Shown one piece after another: positions 8,893-17,833 of a stretch of 64,000 nt of DNA. How positions within the stretch are numbered: position 1 is the first letter of the stretch; every line of letters starts with the position of its first letter. The DNA is from Ureibacillus sinduriensis BLB-1 = JCM 15800 (lineage in GTDB: Bacteria > Bacillota > Bacilli > Bacillales_A > Planococcaceae). The stretch covers positions 62,001-126,000 of the forward strand of contig NZ_JPVO01000050.1 in NCBI RefSeq assembly GCF_000772955.1, written 5' to 3'. The notes beneath the pieces are model-generated. The model searched no databases. It saw only the letters and a list, made by a program, of their open reading frames with translations, and was not told the DNA's origin. A program made the position numbers and the translations under genes.

Positions 8893-9732
8893 TTATCTCG
8901 CATACTCTCCGACCAATACATCGAGATCAATCGTAATTTCCGTTAATCTGATGTCTTCTTGCAGATGCCATCCAAGAGGTGTCATTTCAAGAAGTTTTGG
9001 TACTAAGTATGAACTTAGAGGCATGGTGTATGTAAGCCGTTCATGCGACACATTCATGAAATGCTCTTTGAACCGCTGAACTGTTTGATCGTTTGAATAG
9101 TTCTCTTTTTCGGTGTTCGCAAAAGCCTGTTTACGGATTTCCTTCAAATACTCAGATTGTGGAACCACTTTAATGACCTTGCCATTGGGCTTTAGCAACC
9201 TCCCGAACTCTTCGTAATTTGCAGGCGATAAAATATTCAGTATACAATCCACTGATTGTTCCTTGTAAGGACTATTCGATAAATCTCCCACACACCAAAT
9301 TCTTTGATCATAAAACTTCGCAGCGGATTGAATCCCTTCTTTTGAAATATCAATCCCTACAGCAACTGTATCTTGCTTCAATAAATTGCAAATTCTTTCA
9401 AGGTGGGAGCCTTCTCCACAACCTGTATCCAATATTATTTGAGCTTCTACTCCAATATGTTTGGCAATTGTTTGTTGCAGCGGATTATATAAACCACTAT
9501 TGATAATTTCCTGTCGCGATTCAAATAAACTTTTGCTGTACATGGAAGTAGCCGGTTTAACCATGAAATTGACATAGCCTTGCTTCGCAATATCAAATGA
9601 ATGAAGATTGCCACATATGATATGGCCATCATCAGTGACATTCATACCCGCTTTACATAAAGGACAGGAAAAAAGTGTTTCATGTTCTTTCATATATAAA
9701 ATACTAGCCGCTCTTTTGGATACCTTTCCCAC
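8893..9732 (-). CDS. 23S rRNA (guanine-N1) methyltransferase, RlmA family
   Basis: The N-terminus has the RlmA zinc finger (FSCPLCKAGM then IICGNLHSFD, ligands Cys, Cys, Cys, His) followed by the family phrase DIAKQGYVNF. A class I SAM-binding domain starts at ILDTGCGEGSHL (motif I, about residue 95). Family enzymes methylate G745 or G748 in hairpin 35 of 23S rRNA, the latter (TlrB type) giving resistance to tylosin-like macrolides. The sequence does not show which base is modified. GGAG with a seven-base spacer favours the GTG start at 9732 over the ATG two codons earlier. No terminator separates it clearly from plsC. Confidence 0.88.
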   Translation of the reverse strand: MGKVSKRAASILYMKEHETLFSCPLCKAGMNVTDDGHIICGNLHSFDIAKQGYVNFMVKPATSMYSKSLFESRQEIINSGLYNPLQQTIAKHIGVEAQIILDTGCGEGSHLERICNLLKQDTVAVGIDISKEGIQSAAKFYDQRIWCVGDLSNSPYKEQSVDCILNILSPANYEEFGRLLKPNGKVIKVVPQSEYLKEIRKQAFANTEKENYSNDQTVQRFKEHFMNVSHERLTYTMPLSSYLVPKLLEMTPLGWHLQEDIRLTEITIDLDVLVGEYAR

Positions 9733-9791
9733 AGTCATACTCCTTTTTCTTTGCTGTAAGTATCATATCATCTATTATATGGATTGAAAAA

Positions 9792-11048
9792 CTAAACAAA
9801 TTCACGTGGATTATGTTTTTTAAGCAAGATGACAAATAGGCTTGCCAGTATACAAAACCCGCCTGCTAAAAGGAAAGCCCACATATAGGATCCAAAAACC
9901 TTGAAAACAACTCCGCCCGTATATGCAGCAACTCCTGCCCCTACCTGATGACTCGCAGTGATCCACCCATACATCATCGCACTTTTTTCCACACCAAATT
10001 TATGTCTTGTTAGTCCGATTGTTGGCGGCACCGTGGCAATCCAATCCAGTCCATAGAAGATTGAGAAAATAACTAGCCATGTATAGGACCCTTGGGCCAA
10101 TGCAAAGGGTAGGAAGAGGAGTGATATCCCTCTTAATGTATAATACCAAAATAATAACCAGCGATTATCGTAACGATCTGTCAACCAACCTGATATCGTA
10201 GTGCCGATCAAGTCAAACACACCCATAAAAGACAGCATTGCAGCAGCTGTAACCAAAGGAATGCCAAAACTTATGCAATAGGAGATAAAATGGGTTCCGA
10301 TTAATCCACTTGTAGATAATCCGCATATAAAGAAACTTCCTGCCAGTAGCCAAAATTCCTTTGCTTTTATTCCTTCCAGCAATGAAGAAATAGCCATTCT
10401 AAATGGGTTCCGATTGCCATATTGGTGCAATTGTTCCGTTGTGTCTTCTTCTTGGCCATATGGCTTAACACCGATATCCCCTGGCCAACTCTTCATAAAT
10501 AAGCCAATGACTATGAGCATGATTGTACTTAATAAAAATATTAATGCTATTGCTGCACGCCATGAATAGTTTTCCACAAAATTCGCTAAGACAGGTAGCA
10601 ATATTAGCTGTCCTGTTGCCGTTGCAGCTGTTAAGATCCCCACTGCAAGCCCTCTTCTTTTTACAAACCAGCGATTTGCAACTTGTGTGCTTAATACAGT
10701 CAGGAACAAACTTGAGCCGATTCCCAACATAACACCCCAGATCAAGATCAGCTGCCATTCGTTTTTCATTACAAAAGTAAGACTAAGACCGATTGATAAA
10801 ATCGCCATTGAATTAAGCATCACTCGCTTCAATCCAAAAACGTCCACAAATGCAGCCATAAAAGGTCCTGAAAAACCGTATAAAAAAAGGCAGACTGCAA
10901 AAGCAAAGGAAATCATCGGTCTGCCAAATTCAAACTCCGTTTCGAAAGGATCTATAAATATTCCTGAAGATGAACGTATAATACCCGCTACAATAATAGC
11001 AATGAATGTGACGGCTAGTACAACCCAACTATAATGGATTTTCCTCAT
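9792..11048 (-). CDS. MFS transporter, monocarboxylate/OFA-like
   Basis: The 418-residue protein has twelve membrane segments, starting at HYSWVVLAVTFIAIIVAG just after the start. The loop 2-3 motif is GPFMAAFVDVFGLKRVML and the matching motif in the second half is GWLTDRYDNRWLL. The layout and the N-terminal RSSSGIF helix resemble the monocarboxylate/oxalate-formate antiporter group of MFS. Substrate is unknown. The start at MRKIHYSW is chosen because AAGGGTGGGG precedes it, while the extra 18 upstream codons lack a site. Confidence 0.82.
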   Translation of the reverse strand: MRKIHYSWVVLAVTFIAIIVAGIIRSSSGIFIDPFETEFEFGRPMISFAFAVCLFLYGFSGPFMAAFVDVFGLKRVMLNSMAILSIGLSLTFVMKNEWQLILIWGVMLGIGSSLFLTVLSTQVANRWFVKRRGLAVGILTAATATGQLILLPVLANFVENYSWRAAIALIFLLSTIMLIVIGLFMKSWPGDIGVKPYGQEEDTTEQLHQYGNRNPFRMAISSLLEGIKAKEFWLLAGSFFICGLSTSGLIGTHFISYCISFGIPLVTAAAMLSFMGVFDLIGTTISGWLTDRYDNRWLLFWYYTLRGISLLFLPFALAQGSYTWLVIFSIFYGLDWIATVPPTIGLTRHKFGVEKSAMMYGWITASHQVGAGVAAYTGGVVFKVFGSYMWAFLLAGGFCILASLFVILLKKHNPREFV

Positions 11049-11171
11049 TTCCCCACCCTTAATTCTTTTTCTATATTGTACATTGTAGGTTCTTATATTC
11101 ATAGAAAATTCGCATATTTCGGGCGATATGAGCTTTCACTTTTGCATAGGCTATTGATCCCCATCATAAAA

Positions 11172-11201
11172 AAAGACTATCTCCTATCAGAGATAATCTT
11201 T
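11172..11201 (-). terminator. Terminator of the NERD-like gene
   Basis: A 12-bp stem AAAGACTATCTC / GAGATAATCTTT with one mismatch lies just past the stop. It is flanked by A and T tracts and could work in both directions. Confidence 0.8.
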
Positions 11202-11206
11202 TCCGT

Positions 11207-11872
11207 TTAGTTTGAAACTGTATCTTTAAGCATGGCTTTTTCTTTTGATTGGTTTTGATTAACATAAGGTTCTAACTTAGAGTAGATATCCGAAATTTGC
11301 TCCTTTGTTAAAGCATGTTCATTTTTATCCTTCCAAAAGTTGCCCAACTCATGGGTTTTAATAACATCCACATCAGGTGAATGTACTTCGATTTTCTTAA
11401 ACGAACAACTGTTGCTAAAAACAACAAGTGATTGAAACACGTCTTTTTCTACCTCTGGCATATATTTTTTCACATCTTCTATCTTTAGGCTATTTTCCAT
11501 AATCGGATTTCGGAAAGTTACAAGCTGACCATTCTCCAGCGCCTTCGCCCATTGTACATCGTCTTCATTCCCATAAATCCAACCATTATGATTCATTGCA
11601 TTAATAACGTAGATTCCCGATTGGTGGATAAGTAAATAGTCCACTTTGCGTCCACTTTCGGGAAGGACAATATTCAATAATAGTTTATGTTCGCCATTTA
11701 CTTTATTGAACTTTTGGGATATTTTATATAAAAATCCAAGTTTTTTACTTGTCCAAATGGATGTAAAGGAGTAGCCCGTTATCTTAGAGAATTGGCTATT
11801 TTCATATATATACACATTTATTGCAAACAGTATCCCCATGAATACTATGAAGAAAAGGACAAGGATTGTCAC
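11207..11872 (-). CDS. Membrane-anchored NERD-domain-like protein with degenerate nuclease site
   Basis: The 221-residue protein has one N-terminal membrane segment (about residues 3-22) and then a domain resembling NERD: VNGEHKLLLNIVLP, VDYLLIHQSGIYVINA and NGWIYG follow the order GE..L, D-hydrophobic strand, Gly-hydrophobic strand of that family. In active NERD/PD-(D/E)XK proteins the second strand carries an E-x-K pair. Here the equivalent stretch reads VINAMNHNG, so catalysis seems lost. The C-terminal 70 residues are helical and charged. GTG start with GGGGG upstream. Role unknown. Confidence 0.65.
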   Translation of the reverse strand: MTILVLFFIVFMGILFAINVYIYENSQFSKITGYSFTSIWTSKKLGFLYKISQKFNKVNGEHKLLLNIVLPESGRKVDYLLIHQSGIYVINAMNHNGWIYGNEDDVQWAKALENGQLVTFRNPIMENSLKIEDVKKYMPEVEKDVFQSLVVFSNSCSFKKIEVHSPDVDVIKTHELGNFWKDKNEHALTKEQISDIYSKLEPYVNQNQSKEKAMLKDTVSN

Positions 11873-12040
11873 AATTTTTCCCCCTAATTACTTATTCGTT
11901 AATTCATTCTATCAAAGTTTCCTAAGATTGAACATGGCATATAAAAGTATCCTCCGATAATTTAGAACTGTCCAAAGAGAGCAAAAGAAGACCAGATTGC
12001 AAACAATCTATTAATTATTATAACTACTGAGGTGATGAAT

Positions 12041-12898
12041 ATGAGTTGGATTGATTCCATTCAAAAGGCAATCGATTATATAGAAATCCATTTACTGGAT
12101 GGCGATTTATCTGTTGAACAAATAGCCAAAGCAAGCAATTTCTCTGCTTTTCATTTCCAAAGAACATTTTCGATATTAACGGATATAACAGTTGGCGAGT
12201 ATATTCGCAGGAGACGTTTAACCTTGGCAGCCCAGGAATTAGTTAATTCAAACGATAAAATTATCGATATTGCTTATAAGTATGGCTATGAAACTCCTGA
12301 ATCTTTTGCCAAAGCATTCCGGAAACAACATAAGCTTTCCCCAAAGGAAGCCCGAAAGAAAATGGGTCCTCTCCAATCTTATAATCGCCTCATGATAAAA
12401 ATTAAACTGGAGGGAGTAATACCGATGAATTACAGAATCGTTGAAAAAGATGCTTTTCGAATTGTTGGTATTAAGAGAACGTATAATTATAAGAACGGCG
12501 ATAACATAAGAGAAATTCCGCATTTCTGGGATGATGTGCATGCCGACGGAACAAATGATCGACTAATCGAATTAAATAACGGTGAAATTGATGGAGTTCT
12601 TGGAGTATGCTGTGATGAAAAACAAAATGGTCTAATGGATTATTGGATCGCATCTGCATCTATAACCGGGGCACCCGATGGGATAGATTCCTATGAGGTA
12701 CCAGCTTCAAAGTGGGTCATTTTCGAAGTCAATGGTCCGATGCCACATGCAATGCAGGATACATGGAAGAAAATTTACTCAGAGTGGTTTCCTTCGAATC
12801 CATACAAACCCGCAGGAACAGCAGAATTAGAAGTTTATACAAATGAAAATCCTTCAAACCCCAATTATTACTCCGAAATTTGGATTCCAATTCGATGA
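12041..12898 (+). CDS. AraC family regulator with GyrI-like effector-binding domain
   Basis: Residues about 5-105 form an AraC double helix-turn-helix (SVEQIAKASNFSAFHFQRTF and DIAYKYGYETPESFAKAFRK). The remaining 170 residues are a GyrI-like/effector-binding domain (YRIVEKDAFRIVGIKRTY, ending EIWIPIR), as in Rob/BltR-type multidrug sensors. Such proteins sense small amphipathic or cationic molecules and usually activate efflux or modification genes. The start at 12041 is set by GAGGTG eight bases upstream. GTG and ATG codons three and two positions earlier lie inside that site. Target genes are not evident, and the next operon encodes an ABC exporter. Confidence 0.88.
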   Translation: MSWIDSIQKAIDYIEIHLLDGDLSVEQIAKASNFSAFHFQRTFSILTDITVGEYIRRRRLTLAAQELVNSNDKIIDIAYKYGYETPESFAKAFRKQHKLSPKEARKKMGPLQSYNRLMIKIKLEGVIPMNYRIVEKDAFRIVGIKRTYNYKNGDNIREIPHFWDDVHADGTNDRLIELNNGEIDGVLGVCCDEKQNGLMDYWIASASITGAPDGIDSYEVPASKWVIFEVNGPMPHAMQDTWKKIYSEWFPSNPYKPAGTAELEVYTNENPSNPNYYSEIWIPIR

Positions 12899-12904
12899 TA
12901 GGCT

Positions 12905-13160
12905 AAAAAAAGTGCTTCGAGAGTGGAAGCGATCAGAGAGTGTAGACAAAGTCGATTTTCGACTTTGTCTACACGTTTTCTCAGGCTATTTCCTTCAGTG
13001 AAAAATTACCCAGACTTTCTTGAAAACGCTTGAAAGACAAGGCGGCCAGTCGAGTGAAGAGCCGAATAGAACAAAACGTTCATGAGGGGACGAACAAGAC
13101 AACCAGCGCAGAATGAAAGCGTTCTCCAACAGTCTGAGCGCTTTTTCACTTTGCCTTATC
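12905..13160. repeat. Probable intergenic repeat or small non-autonomous element with internal inverted repeats
   Basis: The stretch between the AraC gene and the LytTR gene is highly structured and codes for nothing convincing. It contains a perfect 16-bp hairpin (12940-12974) and then an imperfect long inverted repeat. CCCAGACT...GAAAACGCTT (13009-13033) is partly complementary to AAGCGTTCTCCAACAGTCTGAG (around 13116-13140, 22 bases, pairing in blocks). Outer segments AGTGGAAGCGATCAG and CTGAGCGCTTTTTCACT are also near-complementary, like terminal repeats. It is visibly richer in G and C than its flanks. No second copy lies in this window, so its repeat nature is inference. Confidence 0.4.
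12940..12974. terminator. Perfect 16-bp hairpin, probable terminator
   Basis: The stem GTGTAGACAAAGTCGA pairs perfectly with its complement across a three-base loop (TTT). It lies 41 bases past the AraC stop and is followed by CGTTTTCT, a short U tract on the plus strand. Confidence 0.65.
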
Positions 13161-13267
13161 GACTCCAATGCATGCACCTAAAGAGACAGAACTTCGTATT
13201 TTCCTGCATTTTCTATTTGTGTATAATTTGTTGTATTAGTCACGAAATAATAAACCAGAGAGGAAAC

Positions 13268-14218
13268 ATGATGAATTCAAAACTTGCAATAACAATCGAC
13301 TCCTTTACCGTGGAAGGAAATATCATCTCACCAAGCATCGAAATGTATTTTGAGAAAGGCTCCATCAGCGGCATATACTCGGATGTAGCCAAATTGAATT
13401 TTTTGGCAAGCCAATTCGCTCTAAATCCCCTCATACATACAGAGCTTAGAAATAACGGAATCTATAATCGTTTAACTGTAAATGAATATATCAATTTTTT
13501 AAAAGGGCTATACAGCCCTTCAATCACAAATGGGGATTTATTAACGCTTTTAGAAATGAATGATAAGAAAAAAGCAAGACTACATAATTTATCGAATGCC
13601 GAGAAACAAAGATTGCGACTCATTCACTGTTTAATGAATGATAAACCTATGCAAGTTATCGAAGAACCCTTCCAAAACCTGGATGAACATGCCAAGACAA
13701 TTGTGATCAACATTTTGGGTGCATTAAAGAAACTACAAAAAACAGTCATAATATTATCCAATAATATGGAAGATATTCTAACCGCCAGTGATTCGGTTTT
13801 TCGCCTCGACGCTTCGGGTTTACAAGTCGTGGATGTAAAAGAGGAAGAAACAGCTGCCCTGGAAAAGAACGAAATAACTCCTTTCCGTGTTGAAAAGATT
13901 CCAACAAAGCGAAATGAAAGAATAATTTTATTTAATCCTCCGGAGATTGATTATATTGAGAGTGTTGAGGGACAGGTGTCGGTTTATGTAAGTGGGGAGC
14001 CTTATCCCACTTCGCTGACTTTAAATGAGCTTGAACAAAAATTGACACCGTTTGGCTTCTTCCGATGTCACCGATCCTACATCGTAAATCTGCAAAAAGT
14101 AAGGGAAATAACGACTTGGACACGAAATAGTTACAGCTTATCTCTCCACGCCTCAAAAGCTGTAGTGCCATTATCGAAAAATAAATTAGTCGAATTGAAA
14201 CGAATTATTGGGATTTGA
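13268..14218 (+). CDS. Degenerate ABC-ATPase domain fused to a LytTR DNA-binding domain
   Basis: The first 200 residues follow an ABC ATPase: a signature-like LSNAEKQRLRLI (about 108), a Walker B-like MQVIEEPFQNLDEH (about 129) and a switch-like IILSNNMED. The Walker A P-loop is missing; the corresponding region reads GSISGIYSDVAKLNFL, so ATP hydrolysis is unlikely. Residues about 215-316 are a LytTR domain (IILFNPPEIDYIESVEGQ, FFRCHRSYIVNL, NSYSLSLHASKAVVPLSKNK). It lies upstream of an ABC exporter pair and is probably their regulator. The ATG at 13268 is preceded by AGAGGAAAC. The frame extends upstream into the structured repeat but without a start site. Confidence 0.85.
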   Translation: MMNSKLAITIDSFTVEGNIISPSIEMYFEKGSISGIYSDVAKLNFLASQFALNPLIHTELRNNGIYNRLTVNEYINFLKGLYSPSITNGDLLTLLEMNDKKKARLHNLSNAEKQRLRLIHCLMNDKPMQVIEEPFQNLDEHAKTIVINILGALKKLQKTVIILSNNMEDILTASDSVFRLDASGLQVVDVKEEETAALEKNEITPFRVEKIPTKRNERIILFNPPEIDYIESVEGQVSVYVSGEPYPTSLTLNELEQKLTPFGFFRCHRSYIVNLQKVREITTWTRNSYSLSLHASKAVVPLSKNKLVELKRIIGI

Positions 14219-14364
14219 CCGATTTCCTGGGAAATTTCTTTATTTCTCTTGAGCGTCTTTTGACATCATCCATCACCAAATTGCTCCTTTCATCCGGATA
14301 TTGCTGACGATTTTACTTTTTCTTTTTATGCTGAGTAAGTAAATACCTATCGGAGGGATGAGCG

Positions 14365-15213
14365 ATGATGAATGTAATTGATGTACAACATTTACAGAAA
14401 GTCTTCCAGAAAGAGGAAGCATTGCAGGATGTTTCTTTCAGTATTAATAAAGGGGAAATATTCGGATTTTTAGGACCAAGTGGATCAGGTAAAACAACTA
14501 CCATTAAAATCCTTACAGCCCAACTAACACGTTCTGGAGGCAGTGTTTTTGTATTGGGACAAGACGCCGAGGAAATGAAGAAACCAACGAATCGAGCTCG
14601 ATTTGGCATATTGACAGATAACAGTGGGCTCTATTCAAGGCTATCTGTTGAAGAAAATCTTTTACTTTACAGCAAACTTTATAATCTGCCGACGAGTGCA
14701 GTAAAAGAGGCGCTGGATTTTGTAAACCTATATAATGAGCGAAAGAAAAAAGTAAGCAATTTATCGAAAGGTATGATTCAGCGCGTCACATTAGCACGTT
14801 CAATCATGCATAAACCAGAATTGTTATTTCTGGACGAGCCCACTTCTGCATTGGACCCTGTGAATACGCAACATATTTATAATGGCTTACGCAAATTGAA
14901 TGCAATGGGTACAACTATTTTCTTAACGACTCATGATATGAGTGAAGCCGAAACTCTGTGTGACCGTGTTGCCTTCTTGCATAAGGGCAAAATACGCGCT
15001 ATGGGAGCACCAAAGGAGTTAAAAAAACAATTCAGCGACGATACGATTACGGTGGAATTGGTAGATGGCAGTCAACATTGCATCGAAAATAGCAAGGAAG
15101 AAGCAAAAAGAATATATGACTGGATGAATCAAGGTCTACTTTCACGCATCCATACGAACGAACCTACATTGGGTGATATTTTCATGCAAATGACAGGGAG
15201 TGATTTAATATGA
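14365..15213 (+). CDS. ABC transporter ATP-binding protein (ABC-2 exporter)
   Basis: The 282-residue ATPase has Walker A GPSGSGKTT (about residue 38), signature LSKGMIQRV (about 135), Walker B LLFLDEPTSALD and switch His in TTHDMSEAE. The C-terminal extension (about 220-282) is typical of drug, antibiotic or sodium exporters of the DrrA/NatA class. GGAGGGATGAGCG precedes ATG ATG. It overlaps the permease gene by four bases (ATGA), so the two subunits are translationally coupled. Confidence 0.93.
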   Translation: MMNVIDVQHLQKVFQKEEALQDVSFSINKGEIFGFLGPSGSGKTTTIKILTAQLTRSGGSVFVLGQDAEEMKKPTNRARFGILTDNSGLYSRLSVEENLLLYSKLYNLPTSAVKEALDFVNLYNERKKKVSNLSKGMIQRVTLARSIMHKPELLFLDEPTSALDPVNTQHIYNGLRKLNAMGTTIFLTTHDMSEAETLCDRVAFLHKGKIRAMGAPKELKKQFSDDTITVELVDGSQHCIENSKEEAKRIYDWMNQGLLSRIHTNEPTLGDIFMQMTGSDLI

Positions 15214-15911
15214 ATTTAATACGTATACAAGCAATTTTCATGAAGGATTACAAGGAATTTTCCCGTAATTACGCTGTTTCAACTATGGTATTATTGCCAC
15301 TGATTATGGCTTTTATCTACAATAAGACAGGGGTGGATAGTATGCAGGCATACTTTTTGCCAATCAACCTTGCATTTGTGGCGGTTACAAGTTTTGTACA
15401 ATGCTGTCTAATTGCAGAAGAAAAAGAAAGAAATACGCTTCGCAGCCTCATGTTATCCCCTGCGTCTTTGCTTGATATTTTACTTGGAAAGAGCTTGTTG
15501 GTATTTTCAATTACTGCCCTTACGATCATGCTTTCCATTTTTCTTGTGGGCTATAACCCTGCTAATTGGTTGATCATTGCCACTGCCCTATTCCTTTCAG
15601 CGGTATTTTATATCGGGCTGGGCACTTTATGTGCACTCTTTACAAAAACAATTTTGGAAGCATCTGTCGCCATCTTACCAATCATGCTCATTTTCTCATT
15701 TGGTCCATTTGCTCTTCAACTTTCTGGAACCTACCCGATCTTGCAAATTGCCGAATGGTTGCCTAGTGCACAAATAATAATATTGGCAGTGTCGATTGAG
15801 CATGTTTTTACAGCAACCGAAATTTTAGCGCCAATCATTCTAATATTGGTTTGGTCCATCATCATTTGGTTTTTTACAATCATACTTTATAAAAAGAGAA
15901 TGGTTGATTGA
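15210..15911 (+). CDS. ABC-2 type transporter permease
   Basis: The 233-residue membrane protein has six predicted segments. After a cytoplasmic start (MNLIRIQAIFMKDYKEFSRN) come the first segment, the conserved cytoplasmic EEKERNTLRSLMLSPAS helix (about residues 70-86) and four further segments. This is the ABC-2 membrane subunit for the preceding ATPase. The substrate is unknown; neighbouring AraC/GyrI-like and LytTR regulators suggest an export role in response to a toxic compound or peptide, which is inference. Confidence 0.9.
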   Translation: MNLIRIQAIFMKDYKEFSRNYAVSTMVLLPLIMAFIYNKTGVDSMQAYFLPINLAFVAVTSFVQCCLIAEEKERNTLRSLMLSPASLLDILLGKSLLVFSITALTIMLSIFLVGYNPANWLIIATALFLSAVFYIGLGTLCALFTKTILEASVAILPIMLIFSFGPFALQLSGTYPILQIAEWLPSAQIIILAVSIEHVFTATEILAPIILILVWSIIIWFFTIILYKKRMVD

Positions 15912-15922
15912 ATATGAAAGTG

Positions 15923-15955
15923 GGAGAAGTTCAATTTTTGGCTTCTCCTTTCGTT
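15923..15955 (+). terminator. Terminator of the ABC exporter operon
   Basis: Stem GGAGAAG...CTTCTCC with extended partial pairing, 12 bases after the permease stop, followed by TTTCGTTTTC. Confidence 0.75.
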
Positions 15956-16187
15956 TTCACAAGATTTTAATTAATTTTTATAATCGAGGAATCAAATTAA
16001 ACAAGATCTAACATACTTAAGAAATATCAATCATGACAAAACAATTACTATATGATTGGTTGGTGCCTTCAAGCAATTTTATTAGACTCAATTGTTAAAA
16101 TTTTATCCTTTCTAGTGTAAAAAATAAACTTTTGCAAATAATAACGGTAATGTCTTAACATACCTAATAAAGACGGAGGTTTTTACT

Positions 16188-16637
16188 GTGGACATTATGG
16201 AAGACAATGCAATCCCCGCATTTCTCGAATCGAATCAATTGATAGTTGAGCTTGAAAGCGTTGATGTTTATAACAATATCATCTTCCCGGTTCAAGCGAA
16301 GGAATACGAAATCAATCCACAAGTAGAGGTACCGTACGATTTAGAGAAGGAAGTAAACGACCAAAAAAGTGTGGACGAAGGGCATTCCCCCTGGAGACTA
16401 GATCCACTTATCTCGACACAAGTATTTGTGAGTTTACAACTCTCACCTAAAGGTATTGAAGGGGAATATCCAATTGAAGAAGGAAGCATCAAGCTCTTGC
16501 ACAGTACAAAGGATACGGCTGTCGCAGAAGTATATGATAAAGATTCTTCTATCAGGATCGTTTACTTAAAAAGACTTGTGAAGCAGGATCCTTCGGGCAT
16601 TTGGACGGTAATCGGATACGATACAGTTAATAAATAA
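16188..16637 (+). CDS. Hypothetical protein, 149 residues
   Basis: I do not recognise this family. The protein is soluble and acidic with no signal peptide. The N-terminal half is extended and proline-containing, and residues about 68-149 (SPWRLDPLISTQVFVSLQ through GIWTVIGYD) look like a compact beta-rich domain with a conserved Trp at each end. Start is GTG with GGAGGTTTTTACT upstream, and the ATG three codons later is a poorer choice. It stands alone between a permease operon and a strong terminator, 276 bases from the previous gene. Confidence 0.7.
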   Translation: MDIMEDNAIPAFLESNQLIVELESVDVYNNIIFPVQAKEYEINPQVEVPYDLEKEVNDQKSVDEGHSPWRLDPLISTQVFVSLQLSPKGIEGEYPIEEGSIKLLHSTKDTAVAEVYDKDSSIRIVYLKRLVKQDPSGIWTVIGYDTVNK

Positions 16638-16639
16638 TA

Positions 16640-16680
16640 TTAGGTGATGAATTCCATCCTAATTCATCACCTAACTTTTA
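16640..16680 (+). terminator. Strong terminator of the 149-residue hypothetical gene
   Basis: Perfect 14-bp stem TTAGGTGATGAATT / AATTCATCACCTAA with a seven-base loop, three bases after the stop and followed by CTTTTA. Confidence 0.9.
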
Positions 16681-16777
16681 TGTATACGTTTTTTATTTAT
16701 GTTTGAAAAATGGTTTTATATAGAACACATTTATAATCTTATATATTGTCTTGGTAGTTGAAAGTGAGGCGCTTTTC

Positions 16778-17767
16778 TTGACTATGTACAGAACAGTTGA
16801 ATTTTATCAAGGAATTTTATTAATGTTTTTTATTACTGTATGTGCCTACAGCTTAAGTCTGCTGCCGATCCTGTCCTTAATAGGCCCTTTGGCGATAGCT
16901 ATTTTAATTGCTGTTGCTTACCGGAATGTTTTTCAATATCCCGAAGACATTCGGAGTGGCATCATCTTCTCTTCCAAAGTTATTTTGCGTATTGCCATCA
17001 TCCTTTACGGAATTCATTTAAACATCAAAATCATTGTCGATGAGGGTTTTCCCCTTCTGTTTCGTGCATCGGTAGTTCTCATGTTCACACTACTTATGAC
17101 ATTCATGATCGGTCGAATGTTGGGCATCGACTATAAACTTCTGCTTTTGCTCGCTTCGGGTACGGGTATCTGCGGTGCTGCAGCAATTGGAGCCGTCTCC
17201 TCGATCCTTGATTCGGACGAAGAAGATACAGCTTTGGCAATTGGAATGATAGCATGTTTAGGAACAGTATTTGCATTGGCGGCCCCCCTTATCGCGTCTG
17301 TAAGCGGTATGAATCCGGATACATATGGTCAATGGGTAGGTTTTAGTCTTCACGAAATCGCTCAAACGCTTCTTGCCGGTTCTTCCTTCGGCAACGAGTC
17401 TCTAACCCCCGCACTACTTAGTAAACTAAGCCGCGTACTATTGCTTTTTCCTGTAACTATTTTGATTGTCATGATTCTTTCATTTAAAAACAAAGGATCA
17501 AAGAAAAAAGCTTCCTTCCCATACTTCATATTAGGCTTTGTCGTTCTCTCCATCATCGGGACAATTTTAAGGGAAAATGGATGGATGTCACTGTCATTTC
17601 AAAGCACCGTCGCTTCCATCGCTTCTTTCTTACTAACGGTTGCAATGGCGGCGGTCGGCATGTCTGTGGACTTGAAAAAATTCACTAAACAAACTTTAAA
17701 ACCCATTTTCACTCTTCTATTGACTTCTGTAGCTCTAAGTTTATTTGTATGGTTTGTGGTTATTTGA
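16778..17767 (+). CDS. YeiH/PSE family putative sulfate exporter (UPF0324)
   Basis: The protein has about 329 residues and ten membrane segments. Family signatures are GTGICGAAAIGAVSSIL (about residue 130), GFSLHEIAQTLLAGSSFG (about 205) and VAMAAVGMSVDLKKF near the end. Members are called putative sulfate exporters, though direct evidence is limited. GAGG eight bases upstream supports the TTG at 16778; the ATG at 16784 is the alternative, and an in-frame TTG at 16751 lacks a site. Monocistronic, with a terminator behind it. Confidence 0.88.
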   Translation: MTMYRTVEFYQGILLMFFITVCAYSLSLLPILSLIGPLAIAILIAVAYRNVFQYPEDIRSGIIFSSKVILRIAIILYGIHLNIKIIVDEGFPLLFRASVVLMFTLLMTFMIGRMLGIDYKLLLLLASGTGICGAAAIGAVSSILDSDEEDTALAIGMIACLGTVFALAAPLIASVSGMNPDTYGQWVGFSLHEIAQTLLAGSSFGNESLTPALLSKLSRVLLLFPVTILIVMILSFKNKGSKKKASFPYFILGFVVLSIIGTILRENGWMSLSFQSTVASIASFLLTVAMAAVGMSVDLKKFTKQTLKPIFTLLLTSVALSLFVWFVVI

Positions 17768-17782
17768 ATTCCAGCCAAAAAA

Positions 17783-17813
17783 AGGGGACTTCCACGAAGG
17801 GAAGCCTCCTTTA
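17783..17813. terminator. Terminator between the YeiH gene and the opu operon
   Basis: Stem AGGGGACTTCC / GGAAGCCTCCT with one mismatch and one G-U pair, 15 bases past the yeiH-like stop. It is preceded by an A tract, so it may also end the opu operon on the minus strand. Confidence 0.7.
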
Positions 17814-17833
17814 TGAGCCAGGCTGCAGATAGT

